Source of the DNA: Polytrichum commune
Taxonomy: Eukaryota > Streptophyta > Polytrichopsida > Polytrichales > Polytrichaceae
Assembly (NCBI GenBank): GCA_950295325.1
Contig: OX485804.1
Location: forward strand, 25,482,001 to 25,546,000
DNA: 64,000 nucleotides
Direction: 5' to 3'
Shown: positions 45,453 to 58,698 of the stretch, piece by piece
Layout: every line of letters begins with the position of its first letter
Numbering within the stretch: position 1 is the first letter of the stretch
Notes under the pieces: generated by a model
Database searches by the model: none
Seen by the model: the letters and a program-made list of their open reading frames with translations, nothing else
Told to the model about the DNA's origin: nothing
Position numbers and translations under genes: made by a program

Positions 45453-45524
45453 GCATTATGGAATTTAAGGGCACTTGCACGAGGGTGGGAGCCCAAGGAC
45501 AGGTGCCCTTAAACTCCATAATGC
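45453..45524. repeat. 72-base hairpin
   Basis: GCATTATGGAATTTAAGGGC pairs with GCCCTTAAACTCCATAATGC with one or two mismatches, around a G-rich loop. It resembles a plant hairpin RNA precursor or a small foldback element. With no transcript evidence it stays a structural call. Confidence 0.6.
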
Positions 45525-46085
45525 GCGACCCCAAAAGAACATTCTCCTACATAAAGACCATGTTCAAGCAGTCATTATGGCATAAAACATTGCATGGTGT
45601 TTATTATGAGAGCCATGATGCATTGTGATCTCAAATGAATGGATTTTGTTAAATTATGGGTAGGTCTTATAGAATATAAAAAAATTACCATGTCTTCATG
45701 ATTGGCAAATGTGAGTTGTTGCACCGAAAATCAAGGGAGACATGTGAAAACCAACACAAGCTAGCCCACCATGTGTTGCATTGAGTCATGTTTTTAATGG
45801 GCAGGGCCATAACCTCCAGAACATGATCCATTGTTCCAGTCCTGGTGTAGGAACCCATGGAGATGCCCTAAGAGCATCTTCAAAGGTTACCGAACCTAAA
45901 CCGTTATGGTAGGGTAAAGCTAGAGTTGTTGTCGGATTGTGTAGCAGTTCCAGGTAGGCAAACCCCTTTGCAAACGGCAACATGCACAGTATGAGGGAGC
46001 CAATTGTTCCGTGGAGGCCCTCATTTGCGTGAGATATTGTTCCAACCAACATTTTCACCAAATGTTCTTTGCGTGAGGCCTTTCC
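45525..46085. other. Intergenic DNA with MITE-like ends
   Basis: GGAGATGCCCTAAGAGCATC at ~45858 looks like two abutting Harbinger-type termini around TAA. No complete element could be delimited. No gene is recognised. Confidence 0.35.
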
Positions 46086-47400
46086 TCCTTTACTACCAAA
46101 TACAAGAACAAACTAGCACACATATTCACATACTGCCTCAACTGTCTATGTGTACTCAACAAACAAATAAAACATCCAACCCAACATAACAACCATGCCG
46201 ATAAATCCATATCAGCATATATAGTAGAAATGTTAAGAAGCCGAACACAACCCACCACAATATATAAAGTCAAAGCACATATAAACATTGAAGGAAATGA
46301 ACAAGCATACCAACTTGCAAAAAACGGCACTAAAAAAGAATATAAATTCGCTGCCAAATCATATGAATCTGCACATACTATACCATACTACTTTCAAAAA
46401 GACACATGGCCTAGACCAAGAAAGAGACTTGACAAAGGCCATGTCAGATGCATTCAAACATACATCACTAAACATGATCATGAAAACAACTTTAAAATAA
46501 TGGCAGAATAATTCCCCAATATTAGCAAATGGACAATGAACCTTGAGATAGATAATGAAATATCCAATAATTTTTTGTCTAATCCTGCAATAACATATTC
46601 ACAAAAAACAAGCCTACTAAAATTTTGTACTGGACAATACATGGGAAATGCTAGAAAACAACTATTTTTGGCATAGAAAGATTTCCATCAATAACATGCC
46701 CGATTTGCAACTCCTTTGATGCAGACACATGGCTCCATGTACTCCTAAAATGTAATCAACACCACATACATGCCCTTAGAACCAAAAGATATAACAAAGC
46801 AGTATGGGAATTAAGAAAATTAATTTTATCATCACAAAAATCAAGATGCTACACCCTCATGAATGCAGGGACATTTAACAACAACCCGCAAGAAAATACA
46901 ATCCCCCTATGTCTCCTACCTTGTACATGTCGACAACAGAGATGTCACTGCAACGCTAGATTCAAACTTGATCTACTATGTATTAAAGAACTTCCACACC
47001 AAAGTACTCCACCTATAAACCCAGCAGACAACCTCACCATACAATTTATTGAATTCACATACACAAATGACAGATTCTCACAAGATACAATAAAAAATAA
47101 AAATAAAAAATATCAACCATTAATTAATAGCATCATTCACCAAGGATGGAAAGTAGATCCACTTATAGTCATCTCGGCTGGTGCTAGAGGTACTACGCAC
47201 GTCCCGTCAATGAAACAACTGGAAACAAACTTTAAATTATCTGAAACTTTTGTCAAACACACATTTAAAGAAATAAACACTATTTCTATACAATATGCCG
47301 GATCAATCCTTCTACATAAAAGACGAATAGAAAACAACCAATCAATACCAATAGCATAAAAAGAGGGGGGTAGTGGTGAAGACCACTATTTGTTTTAAAC
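46086..47400 (+). mobile_element. 5'-truncated LINE: RNase H, zinc knuckle and 3' tail
   Basis: Only the 3' end of a LINE ORF2 remains, with no reverse transcriptase core. In order: the end of an RNase H domain (KVKAHINIEGNEQAYQLAKN at ~46268-46330), where the usual Asp of the NExAD motif is Tyr; a linker to a stop at 46509-46511; a region open in other frames (LLKFCTGQYMGNARKQLFLA); a zinc-knuckle-like CPICNSFDADTWLHVLLKCN (~46696); and a C-terminal frame to 47357-47359. At least two frame changes and one stop separate the pieces, so it is dead. The 3' UTR includes the hairpin TAGTGGT-GAAG-ACCACTA (~47369-47387). RNase H-bearing LINEs of this type are known in plants and algae. No target duplication was identified. 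Confidence 0.8.
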
Positions 47401-47409
47401 AATTAGCAT

Positions 47410-47625
47410 GGTGTCACCACTTGTCTCAGGAAGATGGGTAGGGGCCGGTTGGTTGGTACAACTTTCATGCCTATGATAAATTCATTAGGAGCACCAGGTC
47501 ATGGATATTACAATAACGCTTAGACGGACCCAACAGGAATCGAACCCGGACCGTATAATTGTAACACAAACATCTTCCTCCAACCAACCTAGGAACCATG
47601 ACTTGGCGACCATCAACATAATAAA
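47410..47625 (-). mobile_element. tRNA-headed SINE (candidate)
   Basis: On the minus strand CCTAGGTTGGTTGGAGG (A-box region, 47578-47594) precedes GGTTCGATTCC (47537-47547), an exact pol III B-box match. The arms do not fold as a working tRNA. It lies just downstream of the LINE 3' end in the opposite orientation. Ends are not defined. Confidence 0.45.
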
Positions 47626-47639
47626 CTTCGTTTTATACC

Positions 47640-49240
47640 ATTACAAATGATGTAAATACTTGATAATGGCTACTGTTCGTTACTTTTACTTGTTTCTCAT
47701 TACTAAAGTGTCTATTCCCAGGAGGGGAGAGTAGTCTTGTACCAATGTTCCTTTGCCCAGTGAGCACTCGCTCATTGTCAAGACGAACAGACACTTTATT
47801 CACGCCGGCCTCGCAAGAGGACCGGAGTTTCTATCTATCTATCTATCCATCCATCAGTGTTTTGCAAGGTCTCAAGACCTGGTCCAAAGTCATTGATTGC
47901 TTGTGTGGTGGAAGCGATGAAGACACGACAAAGACAACCACAATGAAATGTATAAGAGGGCCCATGAGGTATCCTCAAAATTGAATTCCGTTGGTTGGCT
48001 TTTAGTGGACCCCCTCCACCTCCCCCCCCCCCCCCATTGAGTAAGTTTAGTGTATCTAACTTATGATACAAATCATGGGTCTTCATAAAAAAAATAACAT
48101 TTCAAAATAGCTATAGCTTCTATACAACAACAAATGGTGGGGTGGTGGTGGAAAGGTTGTCACCCCACCATTCGCCAACATCTTTGAGAGTTACTATTTA
48201 TATGATTATATTTTGTACTACAGATTGTTTATTTTTCATGAATATAGATTAATATTCCCAAAAACTCATCTTTATATATTTTATTTTATTTTTATATTCC
48301 ATTTGAGGATTGAAGCTAATAGTTTTCATAAATATAACGATTATGTTGGGAAAGTCATTCACCAGTTGGGAGGTTGGCTAGGAGCTAATGGGCCCAATTG
48401 ATTCATTTAGGAAGTATCTTACAATTCTATTTAAAATACCCATTATAAAATGTGTGGTGTTTTAAGAATATGAATATTACTTTTAGCCCCTAAAAAGTAT
48501 CCATTTGTCGCACATAGTGTGAATGTAAATTACATATAACCCCCCCCCCCCCCATTCCAAAAGAGTTGTGTATGTGATTGATTCATAGAATCAAGCATAC
48601 AGTCAATATAATTGTGAAAGTGACGCCTCAACCAACATATGAATTCAATAAATTGTAAACTTGCTTTTTTCTCCGCTCATTCTCAATTCTTTGCTTCCAA
48701 TTTTGAGGGAAGGGGACAAGAGCGGGGCAAGGAACTAAAGATTCCCAAATCAATAGTGAATTCTTCACAATCTAAGGTGGTAGCACACAATGGAAAGCAA
48801 GAAGAATCATAATGTTGTTTTAAATCAAACTTGTTTCTTCATGGAGCATTATGACCAAAAGATGACAAATCTTATACACTTATTTATCATGTCAAATTAT
48901 TAACATGTGTGTTATTGCACAAAGGTTCATTAGATATACAACTTGATCACATTATACATAACCAAAAGTCTTGAATTCCAATCAACTTGCATCACTCCTT
49001 TGCATTGTTTCACTTCACACTCAATATGATTTGTGTGTGTCAACATGAAAGTGGCACACCAACCAACATGAATGTGTTGAGAAATGATGTGTTTCATGAC
49101 ATGAGCTAAACATTCAACTAAATTAAAAACATCTTCATTGATCCTCCCAATTTTGGCAAGACTTTAGACGTACATAGTATACATTTAAAGTGAAATTGAT
49201 GGCAACACGAGGAGTTGAGCTTGTTGAGATGAACATTCAT
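47640..49240. other. Intergenic DNA with C14 tracts and a hairpin
   Basis: AATGGTGGGGTG at 48133 pairs perfectly with CACCCCACCATT ending at 48172. Runs of 14 C lie at 48022-48035 and 48540-48553. Imperfect CTAT/CATC repeats lie at ~47832-47856. No gene is recognised. Confidence 0.5.
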
Positions 49241-49243
49241 TTA

Positions 49244-50819
49244 GGGCCGCTTTACACTACGGTGGAAAAGTCCTCCGGTCAAGAATTGTAGGGGAATTCT
49301 GAAATTTGATTGGCCGAGAGTGACACTCTTGTCCGGTGGTGGTTTACACTACGGCCAAGAGTCCTTTGGTGGAGAACTTTGTACATGGATGAAATAATGA
49401 CATGGTTGGCAACGTGGCAACACTTTTTTCAAGGGGAGTTCTCCGGAGGTCAAGTTTCTTGGGCAACCTCAAAGCCTCGGACAACAAACTTGGCCTCCGG
49501 AGAACTCCAACTTCAATAAAATATTTCTTCCTTAAAGAAATCTCTTGGGGGGTGCACTCCATTGTCAAGTTGAACACCACGTGCGATAAATAAAATCTAC
49601 TTTCTACATAAAGCATCACCAAAATGGGTCAAAATTTTATCAATTGTTTTTCATGAGTAGATATACACAATATCTATTACATAGTAAAGAATAGTAACCA
49701 AATTTGATGATTTGTTTTTGATCAATTTTATAAAACATACCGTTTCTAACTAGAATGATGCAAAATTGAACTAAAAAAATTACTACAGAAATTAAGATGC
49801 TCACAAATTTCAAAAAATATATATACAAAAGATACTATCAATGGTTATGCATGTGTAGAAAAAATATCATAATTTTTAAAATTATATATGACATATAATA
49901 TAGGGTAGCAAACTTTTATCGCACGTGATTATGAAACGTAAGGGGGTGTGATCGCCCCGAGAGAAATCTTTGCACTATTGTTCTCCCTCTTTGGTATGAC
50001 ATTTTTGGGAAATACAAAAAGTCGTATTATGGAGGTGTTGTCTTCTCATTACTATGACAAATGACATAAAGTTGTCATACTATTGAGGGAATACGAAAAC
50101 ATAAGTAATATGAGCTTAAAAATATATACAACAAGTTTAACCAATATATAGATGGTATGAAGTAATAACTTATAACTCCAAACAATCACAAATATTGTCA
50201 TGAACTCTTTAAAATAATAGTCCAAAGATCTTTAGTGTTGCCTACCCAAGTTAGCAACTATCATCTTATCTAAATTCCCATCTAACTTTTGGGAACCAAT
50301 AATTTCATTAACACCAAAATATAAAGAGTTCTCTAAAAATGTGTCGTAATATTGAGGGTGTCGTATAAACAAGTGTGGACTATACCAACATGTTATTTCT
50401 TTAAAAGTCAATAAGAAGATAATATTACCTACTTGTTTACCTTAATTTGGATGTATTATAGAGGTGGAACATTTTCAAATAAATTATTGTCATGAAAGAA
50501 GTTCGAAAACATTGCCATATATCATTTTTTATCAATATATTTCTTTAAATATCAATACAATGGTCATTTACAGGGTAAGGTTTCTACTATGGCTAGCTTT
50601 GACCTGTGAAGTAGTCCGGTGGACTTCTCCTCTTGGTGAAGTTGTCCAATACACTTCTCCTATAGGTGGTTACACTACAACCGGTCAAGACTTCTTAAGG
50701 CATTATTTTATTGTCTTTTCATCTTCTCCGGCATACCATCCCTCGCCTCAAACAACCATGTCTTGGGCGAAAGTTCTTGACCGACCAGTGCACTTGTCCA
50801 CCGTAGTGTAAAACGGCCC
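49244..50819. mobile_element. Harbinger-type non-autonomous element, second copy (1576 bases)
   Basis: TTA duplications lie at 49241-49243 and 50820-50822. The ends are GGGCCGCTTTACACTACGGT and, in reverse, GGGCCGTTTTACACTACGGT. It aligns along its length with 17507-19433 with modest divergence and lacks about 327 bases relative to it. The terminal repeats are better preserved than in the 17.5-kb copy. No transposase frame. Confidence 0.92.
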
Positions 50820-50822
50820 TTA

Positions 50823-53800
50823 ATGTCCTTACCCCAAAGCCTTCGACATTTAAGCAAATCTTAACCCATGGCGTTCATGGAGACCACAAGGTGGTTGCGG
50901 ATGGGTCTTACACTCTAACCAATGAAATTCCAACCTCTCATTCATTAACATGATGCCCACGTGTACTTGTGTGTAGAATTCTGAGAGTTGCCTTCTAGCT
51001 GGACCTTCTTCGTCAATATTATCATATAGTAAATGGTATCGAATCATTTATGCAACTTGGCATGCAATGACTTATGGTCACAATCCTTTACCCTTTTCCC
51101 ATTAGGATCAACCCCTCCAACAAAACATGCAATAAGTCACATGAAGATAACGACATGGTACCTCCATCCCATCCATATTCTAGAATGCACATTGTGTTTG
51201 GTTATTTGTGTTTGAAACAAGGCTTTGGGATCCTCTTAATTTTTTGAGTCATTCCAATGCATTTCAAAACAAATGCTCAGCTTTTTTTGTTGGACATTGG
51301 GAAGTAGGTTTGTGTAGTGGTCTGACTTTGTTTTTCATCATGTGACATGGACTCCAATCCTTTCCAAATATAACACTTGTACGATAGATCTCGTTAAATT
51401 CCACCATCCTATTTTCTTAAATTACAAAAAGCAACCAAGAAGCACTTTATGGCAACCCCATTGTTGAGCTCATCCTAAGCTCCGCTCACTCACCCTTACA
51501 CTAAAACAAACCTAATATGTCAATCAAACTGACCCCAAAACTTTGACACCCAACATGACCCATGTGTATCGTACCTACCAATTGGTTTCAACACCTACTT
51601 GACAAAATGAAACATTTCTAGGCCACTTTCAATTTGGGATTTTAATTTAAGGTATTTAAAATTACAACTTTATGGCAATATGATCAAGTCCTGTTAAATG
51701 GTCCTATTAGTGTGGGTGCAAAATTTACATGGGCCACTTTGATTGTCTAGTCAAGGCACGGCAATAACCATGGGTTCACAACCCCATGTCTTCTCCTCAT
51801 GTTCTCTTGATACTTCCAACCAACATCTTACATCAAACGTAGCACCCAAAAAACTAAAAGTTCACCCACATTAGTTTCTTTGCAGGTTTGATTAATGTGG
51901 CCCACAAGAGATTTGGCATGGGTTGAAGATTTATATGGGCTCTAGGGAATTATAGTAGCCCACACTAATAAGACCATTTAGTCGTCAAATCTTCTTGTTC
52001 ATTCGTTTGGTGTTCAAATAAATCATAAACGAAGTTAGATTGATTCACTTGCCAGTCAAATTTTCATCCAAATTCAAAGTTTTTGAAGTGTACGTGATGA
52101 GAAAAAGGATTGAATGCTCCAAACATCACCAATTTTCCTACACTAAACTCGAAGGCTACACTTGGACTACATGTTCACAACACCTACCATTTGGGAAGGT
52201 GATAATGTTGATTCCTATATATAGCTTGGGTTTGCTATCTTAAGCCATTTTAACATCCAATTAGGTTGGAGACCCCAAATTTAAGCTATTGAAGTTGATG
52301 TAGTACGAATGAACAATAAATCTATAGGAACAAACTTTCATTGTAACCCCAGATCGTACTAGGTGTTATAAAAACAAAACCCCCATGGTCGTCATTTTGG
52401 ATAGGCGCATCTTAGTCCATGGCCTACATTGAGCTTTGTGAGTAAAAAAGATGTAGACTTAAAGATTATTAGTTACATGATGACGTTGTGCGAAGAATAA
52501 CTTGGAACATCCTTTTTGACCTAAATTGACCGGTCAACGGTACATATAAATTGTTGAGTTAGTTGAACACCCGACCAAAGTTGCATAAGCATGACAACGT
52601 CACACTAACATAAAAGTCACCAAGACAAACCTATTCCCCATGAACATTTAGGTAGACACACAATTTTCAAAGGTGCTCAAAGCTAAGAGTCATTTATGTT
52701 ATAACATCGGATTTACAATCTTCTCTCTCTCTATATATATATGTTACCTTTACACTTTTAACTCCATAATATCACACATGTGGCAACCAAAGTGCACATG
52801 ATATTACGGAGTTTAGTAATGCTAACATGGATGCATGATAATAAAGAAGTAGTGTAGCATGTGACATCTAGGAATAACACAAAGTGCAACATTGTAATAT
52901 TGAAATTGATGATTTCATACATGGGACATGGATAATCTCCCAAAGTTGCACACATATGCAAAGCTGAGGTACAATCAAGCAATCCATGAAGTCAAGAAAC
53001 ACTTTGTATAGGACCTTGGTGCAAGACCCCAACATGGAGCAGATCAGGAAGATTATGAAGAGGGCGGTGGGGAGAATGATACAATTATGAATCTACAAAA
53101 CTTCGGAGATGATGAAAATCGGTGAAGTTTTTTGGTGGGTGGGCAACCGGATGATCTTGATTTTGGGTTAAGTAAAGCTATGGAAGCTTTGGATGTAGGA
53201 GGAAGGCATTTGGGCAACTAGGGCATTCAGTGTGGGCTTTATGAAGATGATGAAGAAGAGTCAAGCTTGATAATTTTTGGATGACAATAGTTGTGTGGTG
53301 GACTCATGGTGTGTGTATGTCTGCATCAGTGAACTTTTTTGAGGAGTTGAATCTCACTCTCCTTTTGCCTTCAAACAAAACACTTCATAAATTTAAATTC
53401 TAGGAGAAAATTGCATTTGTTTAGATGGTGAAAGGGAACTTGCTAGCACTTCTAATTTATGTCATGTGTAGATCATAACGAAGTGATGATATTGAAATTT
53501 GTGCAAAAATTAGACACTAAAGACAAGAAGCTCAAGGTGTAGTAGTTCCAATTTAAGAGACAAGAGAAGGAATTTACCTCTATCTAATCCATTAATAGGT
53601 ATTTATACACTATTACTTAATATAGCAATAATTTGAAAGATGTCAACATGTAACCGATTGGTCTTGGAAACACTAGGATATTGACTGATAATGCCCAAAA
53701 TCCTCCCCATACTCTGACAACCCTATGCGCAAAGTCGTCGAAACTCGAACTCATAGATCCCCCTATAATGAACCAATAATTTGGCACCACATCAACCCTT

Positions 53801-53897
53801 GGGAGAAAATGATCCACTCTTTTCATAGACTATTGACGATTATGAGGGAGATACATTTTGCACATTTAGCTCACTAGAAATTGATCTCAAGAAACAT
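50823..53897. other. Intergenic DNA
   Basis: No gene is recognised in 3 kb. A hairpin-forming 54-mer lies at 52760-52813 (AACTCCATAATATCA mirrored by TGATATTACGGAGTT). A short CT/AT microsatellite lies at ~52722-52741. Confidence 0.5.
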
Positions 53898-53926
53898 AGA
53901 AGAAGAAGAAGAAGAAGAAGAAGAAG

Positions 53927-53960
<34 letters not shown>

Positions 53961-53961
53961 A
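53898..53961. repeat. Compound microsatellite (AGA)n(AC)n
   Basis: About ten AGA/AAG units run directly into about twelve AC units, with CGCACAC interruptions at the end. Confidence 0.9.
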
Positions 53962-55507
53962 CATTAGTATAAGGGACGTCATCCAAATGCAAACATGAAT
54001 GCAACTCACCTCGTTTGCCCTTTCAAATTCAAAGAGATGATGTTGCAAAGGTCATTAAATTCATCCCTATTGATATGAAGACAACCAACACATTGAATTT
54101 TTCAACATGGACGAAACCCCAAACATTTGATGAAGAATTTTCATTATTTGCTAGAAAATTTTTACAAGTAATCAAAAATCAGTGTATGAAACGAACCTTG
54201 AAAAACACGATTGTCGTCCAATGCATAAAACATTGCTCCTATATCTTCATCAACAATTGATAGAAGTGTCCTACACGAACGCCAATTTTGTGATGCTCGA
54301 TCTCCTATTCAAAACAAAGTGGCCTCTAAGGATATGTAGAAAGCATAATTAATAGGGCTTGCATTTGAGATTAGTAAGTAGTGACCTTCACAATGAGTAA
54401 TGCACGCACATGTACATATTCAACCCCTTAAAGAGCTTTCCACATTGGTGGATTGAATTGCCTAGAGATGTGCAACACATGTAAGAGGGAGAAGACATGG
54501 TTCAGGATTAGGATTTAGGGTTTAGAACAAATGATATTGTGGGAAATCTATGGTATCATAACACATGATCCATCTTCGCATGTCAACCTCCCACTTGGCC
54601 TTCCCAAGCAATGTGACAGATCCATGCACCAACAATTCAACAAGAAGAAAAAGAAGAAGAAGAAGACAATCCACATATTGACACATGGCACAATGTGAGG
54701 TTGTGGGTTGACTTCTATGGTGGTTTGCATTAATGGCAAAACCTATGATATAAGGGAGAGAAATGTGACAATAAGGAGTGACATTTGAACTAAAAACATC
54801 CATTCCCTAGGGTTTCGGGATATTATAGATCGAGTGACTTTACAGAGGTTGATATTACATAATTTAGGGTGTATAAGTGTGAACATGTTTATTGGGGTTT
54901 TTATTTTCCCCCACTTGTAAGTGTTAATACTTATGGAGGTAATAGATATAGAGGGAAAATTGCATTTATAGAGTCTCTCAAAGAGGGACGAAACCGTGGG
55001 TTTGATCCTCCTTGGAAAAAACTTTAATAGTTTCTTAGTTCATCATGTCTCGGAGGCTCTTTGAAAGTTGAATCAAGACTTTTGGGACTTCCCTTTTCCA
55101 CCTTTCAAACTTTGAAAAAAAATTAGGATCTACAATAGGGTAATAATGTGCAAGGGATCCATTTTCTTGAATCTCGTATAGGCTTGCCCAAGGCTAGCTT
55201 GGCCCACCCATCCTAGTAGGACAAGCTAGAAAGCTTGTTTTTAATAACCTACCACCACTTTTGTGTATGGTAATTTTATCGTGAAGAAAACTTGGGTCGC
55301 TTTGTATTAATTCTCATAAACTCAAGGTTTGGGACTTTGCAGCTCCTTAACGATTGGCCAACTAGATAACAAGTGCTTATTCCTTTACTAACACACATTT
55401 ATCTTGTATCCAAAGTATTATTAGCATGTAGTAAGTGTAACCATGAGATACACATATTACCAAGCAATCATGGTTGTCTTAGTGCACTCATGTGGCCATG
55501 GGCCGCA
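53962..55507. other. Intergenic DNA
   Basis: No gene is recognised. A short AAG-rich tract lies at 54643-54665, and telomere-like ATTTAGGGTTTAG at ~54518. Confidence 0.5.
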
Positions 55508-56037
55508 AGAATATGTGATATAGGATTTCTTGTGGTCATCGTTGGTGGTCCGAAGACCATGCCTCCACATCAAATTTTGAAAGCCTTGGTCACATGACAT
55601 AGTTTACATTGAACTTAGATTGGGAAGTAGTGTTTTTGGTGAAAATCAAAACTTTATAATACTAAACTATAATTGATTTTATAAATATTTGTGTGTGAGT
55701 GCACACGCAAGTGTGCGTTAGGGTGGGTCTATAAATATACAACTAAAAATAGATTTATGTTTTGACATTGTCAACTTCATGCTTATTTCATGTTGAAACA
55801 ACCTAATTAAATTCTACTTGCCACAAAATTTGGGTGGACATCACTATCTATTTCTAGACATTTAGGACTCCATGTCATTTTCATGTTATTTTCTCATCCA
55901 CGTTTGGCATTTTTTAATTTTAATTCTGGTGAGCTTGCGTAGAACGAAGTGGGATTGCTACTCATTTCTCAATCAATGAGAAAATTTAGGAAGTGGTGGA
56001 ATGGTCATTGGTCACGTATAGTGTAAACAAACCCCTA
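55508..56037. repeat. Dispersed ~500-base repeat, copy 2
   Basis: It aligns with 21238-21724: CTTGTGGTCATCG, GTCCGAAGACCATG, CTCCATGTCATTTTCATG, CGAAGTGGGATTGCTACTCA, TTTCTCAATCAATGAGA. The right end is AGTGTAAACAAACCCC followed by TAG. Confidence 0.6.
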
Positions 56038-58079
56038 GGTCAAAGGGTTCAACATCCAATTATTTTGTGTCACCGTCGCTTGCATTTTATGCTTGCTAAC
56101 TTACGTCACTTGTTGAATTGTATATGCTATGGTTCAAAGATTATCGTGAATGCATTCCATGCACATTGTTTAAAATTGGGTGCAACACGGTAAAGTGGAC
56201 AATTCCTAAACCCTACCCAATGTTATGTGAAAGTGATACACAACCATGCACTAACTTTGAATTTTTTGAAGAAAAAAATCATACATCCTTTAAAAACATG
56301 TTGATCTACAAAGCCAAGAAATTTATAATGACAAAAAATCAATCCAAGAAAAATCTACATATTTCAAAAGAAGGTGCAAGTAGGTGATATTGAACAAGCA
56401 ATTGTCTAAAATTTGTTTAAAACACATTAAATTGATGGTTTTTTTTACAAAGTTTTGTGATGATGCCCTCAAATGGATAATGAATTCAAGGAATATGAGA
56501 AGAAAAAAATCCCAACTTCAAAACATTTAAGGTCATGAAATCTACATCCAAAATCATATTCAACGTTTTGCTTTTGAGCATCATATTTAATGATAAGCTC
56601 TGAAGATCTAAAGTTGATATTCTATGTTTGAGTATTTAACACAACGATAGAGTTCATTATGAAAAAAAAATCCAATTTAAGCAACACTTTGCTACTACTT
56701 TGAGGCCTTTGATCCAAACAAATATGATTTTAGTATACCAAAGTACTCTTTTGGTCCATTTTACCATGCTTGCATAGTTCTAAACATCTATAAATAAAGT
56801 AAAGCCAACATTGCTAAGTGCGTGAATGACAATATTTCCTCATCTTCAAGTTGGTTTACTTCTATATGTGAATTTGACATGGGCTTTTCAAATTTACATT
56901 AGAAGGACCTCATGGTTGGGAAATTTTGATTCACATGTATACCCTCATTATGATTGGGTGGATTGTGGTGGTAGAATGCTTTAAAAATCAAGTACAAGGA
57001 AGGTCACCCACCATAGGGTATGGTGAGCATTTTGAATTCTACCTACATAGTAAACCACATAACACAAACTTGAACAAACTCCCACCACTAGAACTTTCAA
57101 ATTTTTGATCCATGTTTTCCTCTTTCTCACAAGGATGAATTGCTACTTGCAACATTGAAGTGGTAGGAAATGGAGTTGCTCTCCTCACCCCCCCCCCCAA
57201 CATGCTTGTGGCTAATTCATCCCAATTAGATGATGCTACTTTTGGAGCCAAACCAACTAACTACGATAATTATGTGCTATAATTATATGGCCATTTCAAC
57301 CTAGATAACATTGGTAGAGGGCCAACTCAAAGAGTGAGACGCCTAGCCCTAGCCCATATTCATCATCTAGGTGTGACAATACTTGAGACATCCAACATGA
57401 AAGTATTGTTTTACTCTTTATGTTTTACTCTTTATGTTATCACCATAAGAATAAGTTACTATCTACACCACCTATTGAATTTTGTATGGTTGAGAATTTA
57501 GTTTGGAAAAAAACCATATTTACATACATACAAAAAATTCTAACCAAGATTAAAATTAAAAGGTATTACCATGACTTATGTATACATTGGGGGGAGGGGG
57601 GGTGGAAGGGATGGCCATAATATTGCAAAAAACATGCCTCCAATATTTGTAGGGAAGAAACACTTCATCTCATACCACATTCTAAGTGGTAGACACTCCC
57701 CGTAAACCTAACCAAAATGAAGTATGGTGATGTTGGATGATTATCTCCAAGTTCATCCCCACTCAATCTTCTATATTTTTACGTACACGTTTTGCCCATG
57801 CTATAAATTTAGTTATGGGTTTCAATGTTGAGGCATAATATATCTACAAGATAAAGAACACCCTGGCCATATGTATATATTAGAATCCAGTAGTCGAGAT
57901 TTAATACCCTTTTTGTGCACCCACATGCTACAAGTACGATAAGTCAAGTACAACCCCAAGCATCCACCACTACAAGTTGGGAAGCTGCAACATGGTGCCA
58001 TTGCCAAATAGGGAAGTTTAATGCTATGAGTGCTACATGCACCAATCAATGTGTATGTTTGACAAATTTCATTCGATGT
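56038..58079. other. Intergenic DNA
   Basis: No gene is recognised. A C11 tract lies at 57188-57198 and a G-rich patch at 57588-57606. Confidence 0.5.
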
Positions 58080-58370
58080 TCAACTTCAAATCCAAAGTGT
58101 CACGTGACGTTTTCAAAAACGAAAATAAATGTCAATTGACATCTACATATACTTCTTAACATGTCACCTCAATGTCATATGCCTAGTGGTACGTGTCATT
58201 TCAATTTCCAAAGTGCCAATTGACGTTTTATTTTTTTCTTCACAAGTCACACTACATGTCAAAATCTAAATTGTGTGTGTCAATTGACGTGTAGTTGTTT
58301 TTGTGCAAGTTTTTGCATGTCAAATGTCAAAAACTTGCAAAAACAAATTGTCAAAAATACACACTAGCAC
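58080..58370. repeat. Cluster of TGTCA / GTCAATTGAC motifs with hairpin
   Basis: About ten TGTCA motifs fall within 290 bases, including GTCAATTGAC (palindromic) at ~58131 and ~58279 and AATTGACG at ~58220. At the right end GCAAGTTTTTGCATGTCAAA and TGTCAAAAACTTGCAAAAAC form a hairpin. It may be a decayed array or a repeat element; no gene. Confidence 0.5.
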
Positions 58371-58597
58371 CATGATTCTATTCCAAACTTCAATGCATGT
58401 GTTGGCAATTCTCGTGGTCCATACTTGATCCAATAAGTGGTGTGTTGTGAACATCTTAAAAACTTGGCCACCTTTATCTTGGGTTATTTCTTGAGCTTTA
58501 AATCTTTAATTTTTTTTAAAAATTATCCAATGGAGAAGGTATTCCACACACTCCAAGTGCATTTCCATAAAATCGAGGCCCCGTTTTGTAAAATGAG

Positions 58598-58698
58598 AAA
58601 GCCTTAAGGGGAGGCCTTTACAAAGAGTTGTATGTGCCCCTTGGGCTCCTTCCCAAGGACGCCGCCTCAATTTTGTAAAGCCCTCCACTCAAGGCTTT
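58598..58698. mobile_element. Small foldback element, ~101 bases
   Basis: AAAGCCTTAAGGGGAGGCCT on the left mirrors the right end (reverse complement AAAGCCTTGAGTGGAGGGCT). Both continue into TTTACAAA. No clear target duplication. Confidence 0.6.

Noticed and set aside
47530-47600. tRNA gene on the minus strand (perfect B box)
   Set aside because: The acceptor and T stems do not pair and the A box is imperfect. It is better explained as a SINE head.
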